Shown piece by piece: positions 43,241-53,500 of a DNA stretch of 64,000 nt. The notes beneath the pieces are model-generated. The model made no database searches. It saw nothing but the letters and a program-made list of their open reading frames with translations, and was not told the origin of the DNA. This stretch comes from Thelephora terrestris. Its lineage: Eukaryota > Basidiomycota > Agaricomycetes > Thelephorales > Thelephoraceae. Position 1 is the stretch's first letter, and each line of letters opens with the position of its first letter. The stretch is from NCBI GenBank assembly GCA_015956445.1, contig WIUZ02000001.1:4464001-4528000 (forward strand), in the 5' to 3' direction. A program made the translations under genes and the position numbers.

Positions 43241-43251
43241 CGCAAAAATCC
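42640..43251 (-). pseudogene. Unidentified duplicated gene U, 3' fragment (copy Uc)
   Basis: Minus-sense match to the 3' part of U3: the GAGGCCTCTGGACATTGAAG, TACGAGTTGGATCGGGTT and CTCAGCTGAGATTC words. It is cut at 43251 by the left end of the Plavaka transposon. Confidence 0.65.
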
Positions 43252-44362
43252 CACAGTAATTATAATTAGATATAATAATAATTACGTTCTCACCGATTAA
43301 AAATGCCATCAAAATTAAATGTTTATTCCCCGGGTCGCAATCATAATCGTCCGGGAGATTCCAATTGCCGGCGGTCGATTATTATCGCTGTCGGGATAAA
43401 GATTGAATATTTATTTGGGCCAATGATATATAACGGATTATATAGAGATAATTTTTACATCTTCCCGCCCTTCCCTCACCCCAATGGACGCTGTCCAGTG
43501 TCCCCAATGCCACCGCCATTTCGGGCGAAAGGGCATCGCCACCCATCAAAAAAGCTGCAAGCGAAAAGTGGAGTCGGAGCAAGATCAGGCCGACTTCATG
43601 GCTAGGCGAAGGCGGAGGTTTCAGATGGAAGGTGAGTGGGCCTTGCTCGGCACGTGCAGATGTGTTGCTGACCTGCAACATTGTCTCTGACCCCGCACCG
43701 GCTCCAGATGCTCCCGCGATGGACGAGAGTGCCTCAGACCTCGTGTCGGACACTCCCGCGATGGACGATATTGGCGCCGATCCCCGTGTCACGCCATCAA
43801 CGACGAGTGGGGCTCCCCAGCTCCAGCACTCGGTGAGCTCACCTCGGCTAAAGTTTTCGTGGGTCCCGCTCACATAATCAGCCCCATCCGCCATCAATAT
43901 CAATCTCCGTGGACGAGATGGACACTGATCCCCTCGACATCGACAATGAGGGTGACGGCATGGAATGCGAGCATGGCTCGGATGCCAATTCTCAAGATGC
44001 GGATGACACAAGCAGCTTGGATGGCGATATCAGGGTTGAATACCATCCAAACAGTGGCCACAAGCACAAGACATTCACATTGGAAGAATTTCAACGTGCC
44101 CGCTCTGACGTACAACACACTCAACCAGCAGATCCTGAACCCTGGTTACCATTTAACACCAGAGAGGATTTTGAGTTTGCTGAAATCGCACAGCAATCAA
44201 GGATGTCAAAAGGCCAAATCAATGCATTGATTCGCCTTTTCCGGAAGTGCATCGATATTGGAAAGGAGGCTTTCACCTTCTCAAACTATAATGACATGCA
44301 TAAGACTCTGACACTTGCCTCGGAGAGACTTCCCAAGGTAGCTTCATAACCCTTCTATCTGT
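43252..44362 (+). mobile_element. Plavaka DNA transposon, left end only
   Basis: Homology to the duplicated U block stops just before CACAGTAATTATAATTAG (43252), a plausible CACTA/CMC-type terminus, and an AT-rich leader precedes the transposase gene. The element is cut at 44362 by the LTR retroelement. No remaining Plavaka sequence is seen right of 56557, so most of the transposase and the right terminus are missing. Confidence 0.7.
43484..44362 (+). CDS. Plavaka transposase, N-terminal part, interrupted
   Basis: Exons 43484-43631, 43708-43832 and 43882 onward, joined by GT-AG introns of 76 and 49 nt in frame. Residues 1-30 are a C2HC finger, CPQCHRHFGRKGIATHQKSC, typical of Plavaka transposase N-termini. 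An acidic linker (DIDNEGDGMECEHGSDANSQ) follows, then the conserved block DIRVEYHPNSGHKHKTFTLE, EPWLPFNTREDFEFAEIAQQ and MSKGQINALIRLFRKC. No frame damage is seen up to ERLPK near 44337. Possible donor GTAGCT follows; the reading frame then meets a stop and the LTR at 44363. The catalytic DDE part is not in the window. Confidence 0.75.
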
Positions 44363-45476
44363 TGTCGAGTTCGCTGGGGTTGTAGTGAAGAGGTCTATAA
44401 GAACTCTTACTAGTCCTTCTTGGTTTACTTAGAAGCTAAGCGTTAACAACTAAGTAGGCTGGTTGAGAAGTCAGTTATCCCGACTATCAACTCCACAGGG
44501 TGGGCGGGGTTTCGTACTTTCCGGCTCCTTGTCCTGATGAGTTCGCTGAAGGAGGTTGTAGGTCCTTCAGATGTGTTCAGAGGGGTTCAGTAACCTTTAT
44601 CACTACTGCACGTATATTCCCTGGTCCAAACACCTAGTAAGAATGTAAAGGGGGTTGCTGATCTTGATAAGAATGGCGTTCCTGATCTACGCTGATGATC
44701 GGGAATGGAGATAATGATGTGTGAAACTGATACAATCGAGGCTGTGTATGAGGCTGTGAAGAAGGCTGTGTAGAATGCTGTGCACTGTGGCTGTGTAAGT
44801 GGCTGTGAAGAAGGCTGTGTAGAATGCTGTGCACTGTGGCTGTGTAAGTGGCTGTGCTGTGGCTGTGTTAAGGGGGTGGCTGTGCTAATACTTCTGAGGC
44901 TGTGCTGATATGTCTGAGTAGTTTTGATGATCTGTCAATATACTGCTGAGGTACGTCCAAATGCTGCTGAGATACGTCTGATAACTTGATACTGCTGAAA
45001 CTTGAGAACCTGTCTTGATAAGATAAACTTCTTGATATGTCTGAGATACTGATACGTCGGATACCAATGTGGTACTATTACTAAATGTGTCTGTCACCTA
45101 GTCAGTCACTAGTCTGAGGTAGAATACTCTCTGCCTGAAGGGTCTGCCTTCAGCACTAACAGAGATAAGGATATTGCTACGTCACAGAGTCAAGTGTACT
45201 AAGCTTATTCAGAAGTCCAAACTTAGAACTTATTCACACAGAGGTGGGGCTCAAAATGGTATGTGATTACTGAAAATCACTCAACCACTCAGGCCTAAGG
45301 AGGTGAGGCAAAGTAGGGTCTTGGTGAAAAGGGGTAGAGTAAAAGAGGGTGAGTTATAGAGAGAAGAGGGGATAGAGGGGGCAACTACTGGCCAGTGGCC
45401 AACAGCTGTTGGGTAGAGAGAGAGAGGGGTAAAAGGTTATGGGTGAGTTGCCTTTCCTTAGAACTGGGGGTGAGTT

Positions 45477-45516
45477 CTTTATATACTTTTCCATGTGAGA
45501 ATATTCTAGAACGTTC
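45477..45516 (-). promoter_or_regulatory. Heat-shock element plus TATA box in the LTR (3' copy)
   Basis: GAATATTCTAGAACGTTC (45499-45516) is a perfect four-unit heat-shock element (GAAnnTTCnnGAAnnTTC). On the coding (minus) strand it is followed about 14 bases downstream by TATATAAAG (45485-45477). The same pair is at 56225-56242 and 56203-56211 in the 5' LTR, where it would drive the element. Confidence 0.7.
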
Positions 45517-45551
45517 TATGTCCTTCTACTGTATTCTATGGTAATTAATGG

Positions 45552-45626
45552 TGTGACAGGTGTCACAAGTGTGACAAAATGTCACGAAAGGTGTGACCGG
45601 TGTCACATGGGGTGTGACGTTCCGTC
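45552..45626. promoter_or_regulatory. Cluster of TGTGAC/GTCACA half-sites in the LTR
   Basis: GTGTGACAGGTGTCACA, GTGTGACAAAATGTCAC, GTGTGACCGGTGTCACA and GTGTGACGTTCCGTCAC are four successive inverted pairs in 75 bases, between the heat-shock element and the clustered GAA/TTC words. A binding array for a dimeric factor is inferred. Repeated in the other LTR at 56278-56352. Confidence 0.6.
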
Positions 45627-45903
45627 ACCTTCTAGAACATTCCGGCAAGTTCCAGGATGTTCCGGCGCATTCCAGGGTGTTCCTGAACATTCTGTAACAT
45701 TCTGTAACTTTCCATGAGTTTCTTGTCCTTATCTAATCTTATCTTATCTGATAAGACTGTTATCAAATCTAATCTAATCTTGCTGTGGTGAATTATCATA
45801 AATAATGACATGGTTGTTCTCATGTCCGACATCCGCGGGGAACTTTTAAACGATCGTCCCTGATCGCAATCATCCCAACTAGTCTAGAACAATAGTGACT
45901 TAT

Positions 45904-46224
45904 TTATGATAATGCACATAAGGTAGCTGCAATACCTTGAACAGCATAGTCTTGAGAAAAGTCAAATCCTATGTCTTGGAGGAGATATTCGATGTGCCGT
46001 ACAAATGACTCGTCGGTTTGCCCTACCATAAGGCATATAGACCAGGGGGCGCAGCGATGATGAATGAGGAATATTCGGTTATTGTTGTTTCCTAACTGAT
46101 CGACCATTGTCCGTAAGCGGGTGCGTTCGCTTTCGTTACAATATAGGTAGCAGAAAAGTTCGAGAGGGGTTGTCCAGTAAGTATCCAATCCTTGTGGATT
46201 TACGTGGTAGTGGATGATTTGCAT
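45904..46224 (-). CDS. Small-gene family member A inside the retroelement
   Basis: 106 residues, apparently a single exon. Core: TTPLELFCYLYCNESERTRL, then RIFLIHHRCAPW and DESFVRHIEYLLQD. It lines up with members B, C and D along the pattern hydrophobic-(D/E)-hydrophobic-x-Y-L, a basic helix, I-hydrophobic-x-H, and a final (D/E)-E-x-F helix. Most divergent of the four. No known domain recognised. Nearest gene to the 3' LTR. Confidence 0.55.
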   Translation of the reverse strand: MQIIHYHVNPQGLDTYWTTPLELFCYLYCNESERTRLRTMVDQLGNNNNRIFLIHHRCAPWSICLMVGQTDESFVRHIEYLLQDIGFDFSQDYAVQGIAATLCALS

Positions 46225-46470
46225 GTGAAGGAGAGGTAGGGTGTGATAGTGAGATGGTTTTGCCGTTGAAGGTGATGCGCTGGCAGACTCGGTTTGTAAC
46301 TACGTCAACTCCTTTTTTTGGGTTGTGTGTGTGTGGGTCCAGTCGAGTTGAGACGCCAATTCTTGTGTTATGACAATTTGTGGGTCCGTCTTTCCTTATT
46401 TAGGTCGACATTTTCTCATGATGTCATCTGCATGGTGGTGTAGGTGAGGCGAAGTACATGTGTGTAGTTC

Positions 46471-46891
46471 CTAACCAGCGCGGACTCGTTGTTCGGTGGC
46501 TAGCCTATCATTAATTAAATCTACGAACTCGTCATCACTGAGGTAGATATCAAGGCGTAATGGTGGGTTAAGGAGGGGGTGGACAATGTAGGTAGTGTCC
46601 CATCCTGTGAGCAGGATGTCTTCGGATATTTTACGGAGGAGGCGCCTGGCGCTCTGGTTTTGCTGGAGGTATTCGAGGACGTCTTCGGGGTTTGCCCAGT
46701 TTAATCCCATGTAGTCGACTACAAGGATTTCTTCGTAGAAATAGGGGTGGTGGTGTACCTTCCAGGGCGTTTCCCAGGAAAGGCTGAGCGCGCGTCAAAA
46801 ATCTTGATAAAAAATACGTAAGAAAAAGAGCGTACGTGCTTCTCCATTGGCGGGTGCAGGGGTCTAAAATAAAGCAGTGTTGCGTGTCCAT
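46471..46891 (-). CDS. Small-gene family member B inside the retroelement
   Basis: Probably one short intron within the span. The N-terminal part reads FILDPCTRQWRS; the main part reads DYMGLNWANPEDVLEYLQQN, SARRLLRKI, TTYIVHPLLNPPLRLDIY and SDDEFVDLINDRL. Closely parallel to member C, including the DYMG, LEYL and YIVHPL motifs. Function unknown. Confidence 0.6.
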
Positions 46892-47293
46892 GAGGGTACA
46901 CCGTAGAGTAAGCAGTGTTCTGGGGGGGGATAAGAACTAGGGGAAGGGAGAAAGAGAAAGGAAAGCGAGAGGAACATGCTGGTGAAGCAATGCGAATGAC
47001 AAATATTAAACGTGGGGAAGAAGGAAGCCATATACGTAATAAGTAATGATCCGGTGCCGAAAAGAAGGAGGCACCAGGGTCTCGATCGAAACATTGTGAT
47101 ATACTAAAATAAAGTTTGATGGCTTGGTGAACTGGAAAAGGGTGTCATCATCGGAAGTCCCATGATGAGATGATGAAATGTATGAATGATGAAAAGTCCG
47201 TTTATTCCTTGGTTGAACGAACGAAGGGGAAGGGAATAATGGGGCGTCGTAAATATAGGGGTGGCAAGGTAGGGAATACCGTACATAGGGTAA

Positions 47294-47729
47294 TTAAACG
47301 TTCCCAGAGTACTTGTCTGCTACCCTCTTTAAAGTATCCAGCCGTATAGTAACCTTGCGTAATATACTTTCCTCGCTGTCATGGGGGCCAAGGACTAGGG
47401 GTACCTCGAAAAGGGGGTGGACGATGTACATTACTCCTGCTCCTTGATACATGTAAGTCCAAGCTTGACGTGAGATCAGTTTTCGGGCGCTTTTCTTGGT
47501 CTTTAAGTATTCCAGGGCTTCGACGTCAGTCTTCCAGCCCTGTCCCATGTAATCGATGAGAGGTACGGTGTCGTATCTGTTGTACTCGTCTGAGCTTGGT
47601 GGGGTAGGGTTGATACTGGGGCCGATTTGAGGTCAGAGTGTCAAAATGTTGTGGATAGCGTAGAACTTACGCTAGTTCCCATTGATGTGTTTTGGGATCT
47701 TGAACGTAGTAAACCAATTTTACTCCCAT
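47294..47729 (-). CDS. Small-gene family member C inside the retroelement
   Basis: Probably one short intron within the span, in the same place as in member B. The N-terminal part reads MGVKLVYYVQDPKTHQWEL, and the main part VPLIDYMGQGWKTDVEALEY, SARKLIS, VMYIVHPLFEVPLVLG and ESILRKVTIRLDTLKRVAD. The YVQDPxTxQW lead and YIVHPLxxxPL core are shared with B. No signal peptide or membrane segment. Function unknown. Confidence 0.6.
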
Positions 47730-47980
47730 GATTTCCGATGTGTAGGTTTCTGGGTGTGCTGAGTGGGAATATGGAAGGTGGACACAAAGACAAAAATTGT
47801 GAGAGGTTGTTTGTTGTAACGTGTCGTTTTTTAGTCGTGACGTGGCATGTTTTATGAAACAATTACTAGTATTCTTATCTTTTTCCAACAAGGTAGCAAT
47901 TTTAATAGGGAAAAGATAAGATTGGAAGAATGCTCCGATACTAGTTTGTCAACTAAAATGTGCGCAATTTTTACTAAGGC

Positions 47981-48277
47981 TTAAGATGGGCGACAATGAG
48001 GGGAGGGAAGATTAAGGGACTTCTGGTACTCGATTTGCTCAATAAAAAATTCCTTGGTGGTTGTGGGGTGGAGAAGGAACGGGCATTCAAGGATTTCGTG
48101 ATATACCCAAATACTCTCCCAGGTAACTTGGCGTTGATTGTTGGCCTTCTTGAAAATTTGCTGACGTACGTTCGGATTTTCAAGGAGGTAGTCGAGGATG
48201 TCAATGGGGGTTTGAGGCTTCATGTTAGAGGGAATAGGGATGATGACGCAGTCCCCATTAGTGAAACCAAAGTCCAT
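47981..48277 (-). CDS. Small-gene family member D inside the retroelement
   Basis: From the ATG at 48277 the frame reads MDFGFTNGDCVIIPIPS then PQTPIDILDYLLENPNVRQQ, SIWVYHEILECPFLLHP and TKEFFIEQIEYQ. The (D)ILDYLLEN, basic helix, VYHE...PFLLHP and EFFIEQI segments align with LEYL, SARRL, YIVHPL and EFVDLI of member B. Farthest upstream of the four, separated from gag by a low-complexity spacer. Confidence 0.55.
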   Translation of the reverse strand: MDFGFTNGDCVIIPIPSNMKPQTPIDILDYLLENPNVRQQIFKKANNQRQVTWESIWVYHEILECPFLLHPTTTKEFFIEQIEYQKSLNLPSPHCRPS

Positions 48278-48649
48278 TTTGTGGTAGGGGGGGAAAGGGT
48301 GACGGTGAGATGGCTTCGAAAGGGTGAACAAATGACTGGCTGAGATGCAGAGGTAAGGTGAGGTAGGGCATTCAAGGTAGGAGGGAATTGTTAGGAGTCC
48401 TACCTTTTGGTCAGGTTCTGTTTGGAAAGAGGGGAGGGCAAAGAGCGTGGAGTGGCGGAGCAACTGGAATAAGTAGGGGTGAGGAAAAGGGGATGTCGCC
48501 GTTGAGCGCTCTGCTTCTTGATTAGGTTCTGTGATTGGGCGGTGGTTACCTTATTTAGATTAAACTGAATGACATAATTGACATAATTCCATGCAATTCT
48601 CTTTTTTCCTTGATGTGTTCCATTTGACATACGTAGACCTGTCTTCATG

Positions 48650-50511
48650 TGTTTGTGTGGGGCATAATTTCGTTGGGAGTGTTTAGTAGAGAAGGTGGTG
48701 GCTTAGCAAATTTGTGGGTCATGGTGCTTCTAACAATATGTTTTTCATAAAATCACCTGTACCCACAGGTACCCACAATGAACGGAAAAAAAAAGAAAGA
48801 GAAGAAAAAAAAGATATAAAGCGCAGGGGGGGGAGGGAAAAATAAAGGGTGGGTGGGAGGGATGTAGTCTAATTTAATTGAGGGAGAGAGCGAGCGAATT
48901 TAAACAGAAATTGAGGAAACGGCACGTTGATTGGAGGGTGTAGCAGTCGTGGGAAAAAAAATAATTGAGGGAAGAATATGCCAGGGAAGAGGCGGAAAAA
49001 TCGAGATCAAGAAAAAAAATGAGGAGGAACAAGAATGAGGCCGCGGGGAACTTTTTTCGGAGTGGAGTTACCAGACGACGCACAACCGCGGGGAACTTTT
49101 GAAGACAAAGTTCACCGGTTCGAAAGTTTTTCAGAGGAGAAAAACTTACCAACGAATTGCGGGGCTGTTCACTGATCAGGCGAAGTTAGAGGGAACTAAC
49201 TAAAGTCTCTGATTGGGTACGGGTAGATAGTGAGTAATCTTATCAACTGAGAAAAAGTCCGGCGGGGACGCTCGAGACCGTACGCAAAGGAGAATAAGCT
49301 AGCTATTAGGGGAGGGGCGGGCGGAAAGACAAATCGGGACACGGGATAGGGAACACGAGTGTATCGATCGACGGAGGTGGGGTAGAGTCCGGAAAAATTT
49401 TTAAACAAAAAGACGACGCGCGGGGTATGTAGACGGCGGGGCGGCGGTCAAGCGACGGAAGGAGAAAAGGAAGTGGGAGTGGGGAAGTAGGTGGGAAGGA
49501 AAAATAAAGTCGGGAGGGAAGTGAACGCTCGAGGTATATGGAAAGAGTGGGCGGCGTATACGGGCGGTGAGAAGATAAGGTGGGGTCGATGGAAGGAAGA
49601 GGGCGGAGGAGACGGTCTTGAGGCGCGAGTTCGCAGAACTCGGCTGGTCGAGAGAGAGGAAGGAGGTCTTGAGAGGCAACGAGTCTTGACGTCGCGGAGG
49701 TTAGTGAGTCCGGGGAAAGGGGAGAGGCTCGCTGCTTGTCAGGACGAGGCTAGGAGGAAAGTAATAGACGTCAGAATATACGCGAGAGGCAATTTGAAAC
49801 GGGGTGAGGGACGAGAGAGAGAAAGGGAGAGGGTATAGAAAACAGGCAAGATCTACTCAGCAGAAACCCGTTGTCCCTCCAAATTTTTGCTAGACTTCAA
49901 GATGTTGGGGAGACCTGGGACTGAGAGGGTGCCGATTTGTGCGAAGAGGTGAGATTTGAGAGGGAGGGGAGAGAAAGGCAAGGGGAGTAGGCAAAGACGA
50001 GAGAGAGGAAAAGGAGAGAGGGATTGGTGCTGCTGGAGGCGGCCGTTCGGCGTGAAAATGGTTGGAAATTGTAGGTTGGGGTCGGCGGATTGAGAAAAGA
50101 GAGTTTTGAGGGAGGCAGGGGTAAAGGCGGAGGTGTCGAAGGTCGAGAGGCAAGGTGTGTTTGAGGCGTGACGCGGTCGACGCGAGGAGTGTACCGGGAG
50201 TAAACGAGCGAACGGGAGACCACGCGGAGGGTGGCAAACGTCGTAGAGTTGGACGGCCAGTCGGTTCGCCAGGTTCCGAAGGGGAAAGAGAGAGATGGTA
50301 GAAGGCAGGAAGGAGAAAGGTGAGGGATGTGGGGAGCGGAGTGAAAGACTTTTCGCTTACCAGCGGAAGACGGGTTCAGGAACCGGAGTTCGGATCAGAG
50401 GTTTGACCAAATCCGATCCGGGTGACTGAGATTAGAATAAGTGTTTTGATGGCGCGCGCGATAATGAAAACGTCAGAGATGGGGCTGGGAGATTACGAGT
50501 TCGTTCTTACT
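48650..50511. other. Low-complexity spacer inside the retroelement
   Basis: Plus strand is strongly purine-rich (AGAGGAGGGG-type words), minus strand pyrimidine-rich. Frames of 90-115 codons are Pro/Ser/Leu-rich and are composition artefacts. Two copies of CCGCGGGGAACTTTT lie at 49041-49055 and 49086-49100; a third lies at 45833-45847, just inside the 3' LTR. Confidence 0.6.
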
Positions 50512-53500
50512 TTAGAAAACGCCGACGGATTTATTGTTAACATAGGAAGGGTGGTTTGCATGGGTGGCGTAGCTTGCGTTCGAGTTGGCGGCGTTGTCCG
50601 GGTAAAGAAGGTGAAGGGCGACTTGATAGAGTTGCTGATAACGAGTGGTGAGAGCGGTAATCTCGAGGCCGTGTTGCTTGAGCTGGTGTTCAATGCTGGG
50701 TCCAATGGCGAACTTGAGGGATGTGATTTCTGATAAAGGTACACTGTCCAAGTCACTTCGAGCCTGAACTTGATCAAGCTTCTCTTTGAATGCATTGATC
50801 TGATCTGTCAATTGTGACAGCTGCTTCTGTACTTCATTTGCTTTCTCAATTGAGGCTGCAATTGCGGACCGGTATTTCTTTCGTGCATGATCAGTGATCC
50901 ATTGATTTCCGGATTCTTCCTCTTTGTCTGTGCTTGGCTCTTCAGGTCTATTCGGCCTGGATCCTGGGTCGTCTGACCTATTCCATTCTTCTTGAATTGT
51001 CTCAAGTTTCTTGTACCGCATGGTAAGTTCTGATATGTTTTCTTCATGTTTTCCGTGATCGGTTAACCTTGATTCCACAGAACTTTCCCTTTCGTCGACG
51101 CCGGGTCCCTCGAGGTTATTCGGACTGGATCCTGGGTCGTTTGACCCATCTCTTTCCATTCCCATCGGTCTCCATACGTTTCTTGTGTCGGTAAGTTCGG
51201 ATATGTCGTTTTTGTGTTTTCCGTGATCGGTAATTTTTTGTTGATTAGACCTTTCATCGTCTTCTTCGTCTGGCCCACCAGGGCTATTTGGGCTGGATTC
51301 CAGGTCGTCTGACCCATCCATGTCCATTCTTCTCAGTTCTGGAGGTTTTTCCATGTCGGTAAGTGCGGATCTATTGAATTCGGTCTCCCACTCGTTTACC
51401 CACTCATTGTCTGTGCTATCTAGGTCTGCATTCTGGTTCCCTAGTACTGCTTCCGTTGCAAACACGCAGGCTTCTACGGCCACTGATCGTTCACGGCCTC
51501 CGGTTCTCCTTTGTTCCCGGTGCTCCCTTCGTTCGCACGATTGCATGTACCTTCGGAATTCGTCTCCTTGGGCCTTCTCGGTAAGTCGTCTCGTACGCCG
51601 TGTTCGCGTTACCTTGGCGATGGTGGACTGATTTTCTTCCTGTAGGTTCCATTTTCGTTTCCGGGAGGTTGGTAGGGTTGAGGGCGGATCCGGTTCAGGG
51701 GTAGCGAGAGTTTGAGAGGGTTGAGGGTTTTCCGGGTGGGGTGGCGTAGATACTTCGGTTTCGTATGGGTCAGGGTCGTTCGTTGCGGCCCTATCTTCAT
51801 TCTCTAAGTCTTCGCTACATAGCCTTGTCCACGGCTTCTGGTCGCGCATGGCTTTCTTTCGTTCGAGTTCACACAATGCATTCCATTCTTCGTTGGAAGC
51901 TCCTTTCCGGACCATTTTAATATATGTTTCGTACAGGTCCGAACTAATGGTATTTTCGTTCGACTGTTTATTTATATCTTCGTCCGAATATACTTCCGTC
52001 CCCTTTTCCGCGCGTGTTTCCTCCAGCTTCCGTAGATCTTCTTCCGTCCCGATCCGTCCGATTTCATCATCTGTCTCGCTTCTTCTGTCGTCTTCATCAA
52101 GCACTAGCGCTTCGCGTCGTTGCGCGGGCGTCGGTGGGTCTTCTCTCGCGATCGTTACTGGTGAGTAAATAAAATCATTTTCTCTTTCCTCCAGGGCTTC
52201 CGTTTCGACGCCGGCCATATTACTTCTGATCACGAGGCTTCCTTCTTCTTCCTCGCTGTCCGGTACCTCGCCTTCTTCAATTTCTTTATTTCCTCCTATT
52301 GCGTATACTCTTGCCTGGTAATCCTGTGGTTGATACCTATAATTTTTGTTGTTTTCTTCATTGTCCCGAGATCCATATGTAGAGGGAAGGGGTCTGATTT
52401 TTCGCCAACCTTTATTGGTAATAATTCTCAAATGAGAATTCCTACCATCTTCTATCCAAGTGGCTTTATGGTCTACACCCCATTCTCTTCCAAGCAGTAG
52501 CTGAAATCCTGCATTCTTTTTTACGTAGAGATTTCCGGGTGCCATAACTCTTCCTTTTGTAGTCTTCATTGTCATCTCTGCACAAGGTATCATTCCTGCA
52601 CATTGGGAGAGATTTCCGTCAACTGACATCATCGGAATCCTGTGTTCCTCGGCGTTGGACCAAGGTATGCCTGCTGCTTCTATTAACCTTTGATTAACAA
52701 TGTTGAGTTGGGATCCACTGTCAAAGACTCCAGTCATCATAGTCCCTGCCACATTGACTGGTATCTTGATCAATCCATCCCTGGGCACTGTTACCGTAGG
52801 CTCCACAAGGTCTGTTTCATCTTCTTGATCATAGTCTTCTTCATCTTCTGATTGTTCCTGGACTACAGCTTGAAATGGTTGCTGTTCTTCCTTTTCAATC
52901 ACCTCGGCGAGGAGGCCAATTTTCTGCTGCATTGGGACAGAGACCTCATGCCCTTGTTTCATTGCGCTCACAAGGCCTCGTCGCAAAGAAGGCGCAGCAT
53001 CGATTGCTTCCTGTACAGTTAGGGTAATGTTGGTGTTTAGTATTTTAGTGGCAATTGCTGAACTGTCTGGCTTCTTGGTAGTCCTGGGATTAGTGACTTT
53101 GGGACCATTGGTTTGCTCCAAATGCGCCGAGTCCTTCCTATTGTAGTTAGTAGGCTTTGCAGTGACCTCCTGGTCAACCTCCATTGGAAGCAACTGGTTG
53201 TCCGTTTTACCTTTAATTACGCCCTTGTTGGGGTTAGAGGCAGACCGGATGTTCCCCGTCTGGTTGCTGTTAAGATTGACGTGATTCTTGATTGGGTGCT
53301 GTGGCCTACCAGGACTCTTTGCTTCCCTGCTCCTGGGGAGCTTCTCCATCCCTTGGGGTCGGCTAGGTAAGACTTGCTGTACCTTCTTTCTGTGTTCCTT
53401 GCTGATTTGGGTGGTCCTTTCAACACCAAAAGCTTGACAGTGTTCTACCTCCCCAGAGGTCCATCCTAATTCCGCTTCTTGTTCATCAGTATCAGCATCG

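Larger units (their letters stand above)
44363..45831 (-). repeat. 3' LTR of the gag-only retroelement
   Basis: 1469 bases, TGTCGAGTTC...TGTCCGACA, equal to 55089-56557 at an offset of 10726. It contains a (GGCTGTGT)-rich minisatellite (44738-44880), a promoter region (45477-45516) and clustered GAA/TTC words (45630-45715). Confidence 0.95.

Noticed and set aside
44634-45097. Small minus-strand frames inside the LTRs (66 and 70 codons, present twice)
   Set aside because: They lie in the LTR minisatellite and are duplicated only because the LTR is; no evidence of coding.
48874-50237. Several 90-115 codon frames in the retroelement spacer
   Set aside because: Strong purine/pyrimidine strand bias produces low-complexity open frames.
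45832-50511. A hidden pol region
   Set aside because: No reverse transcriptase, RNase H or integrase motif was seen on either strand; the space is filled by spacer and the small-gene cluster.
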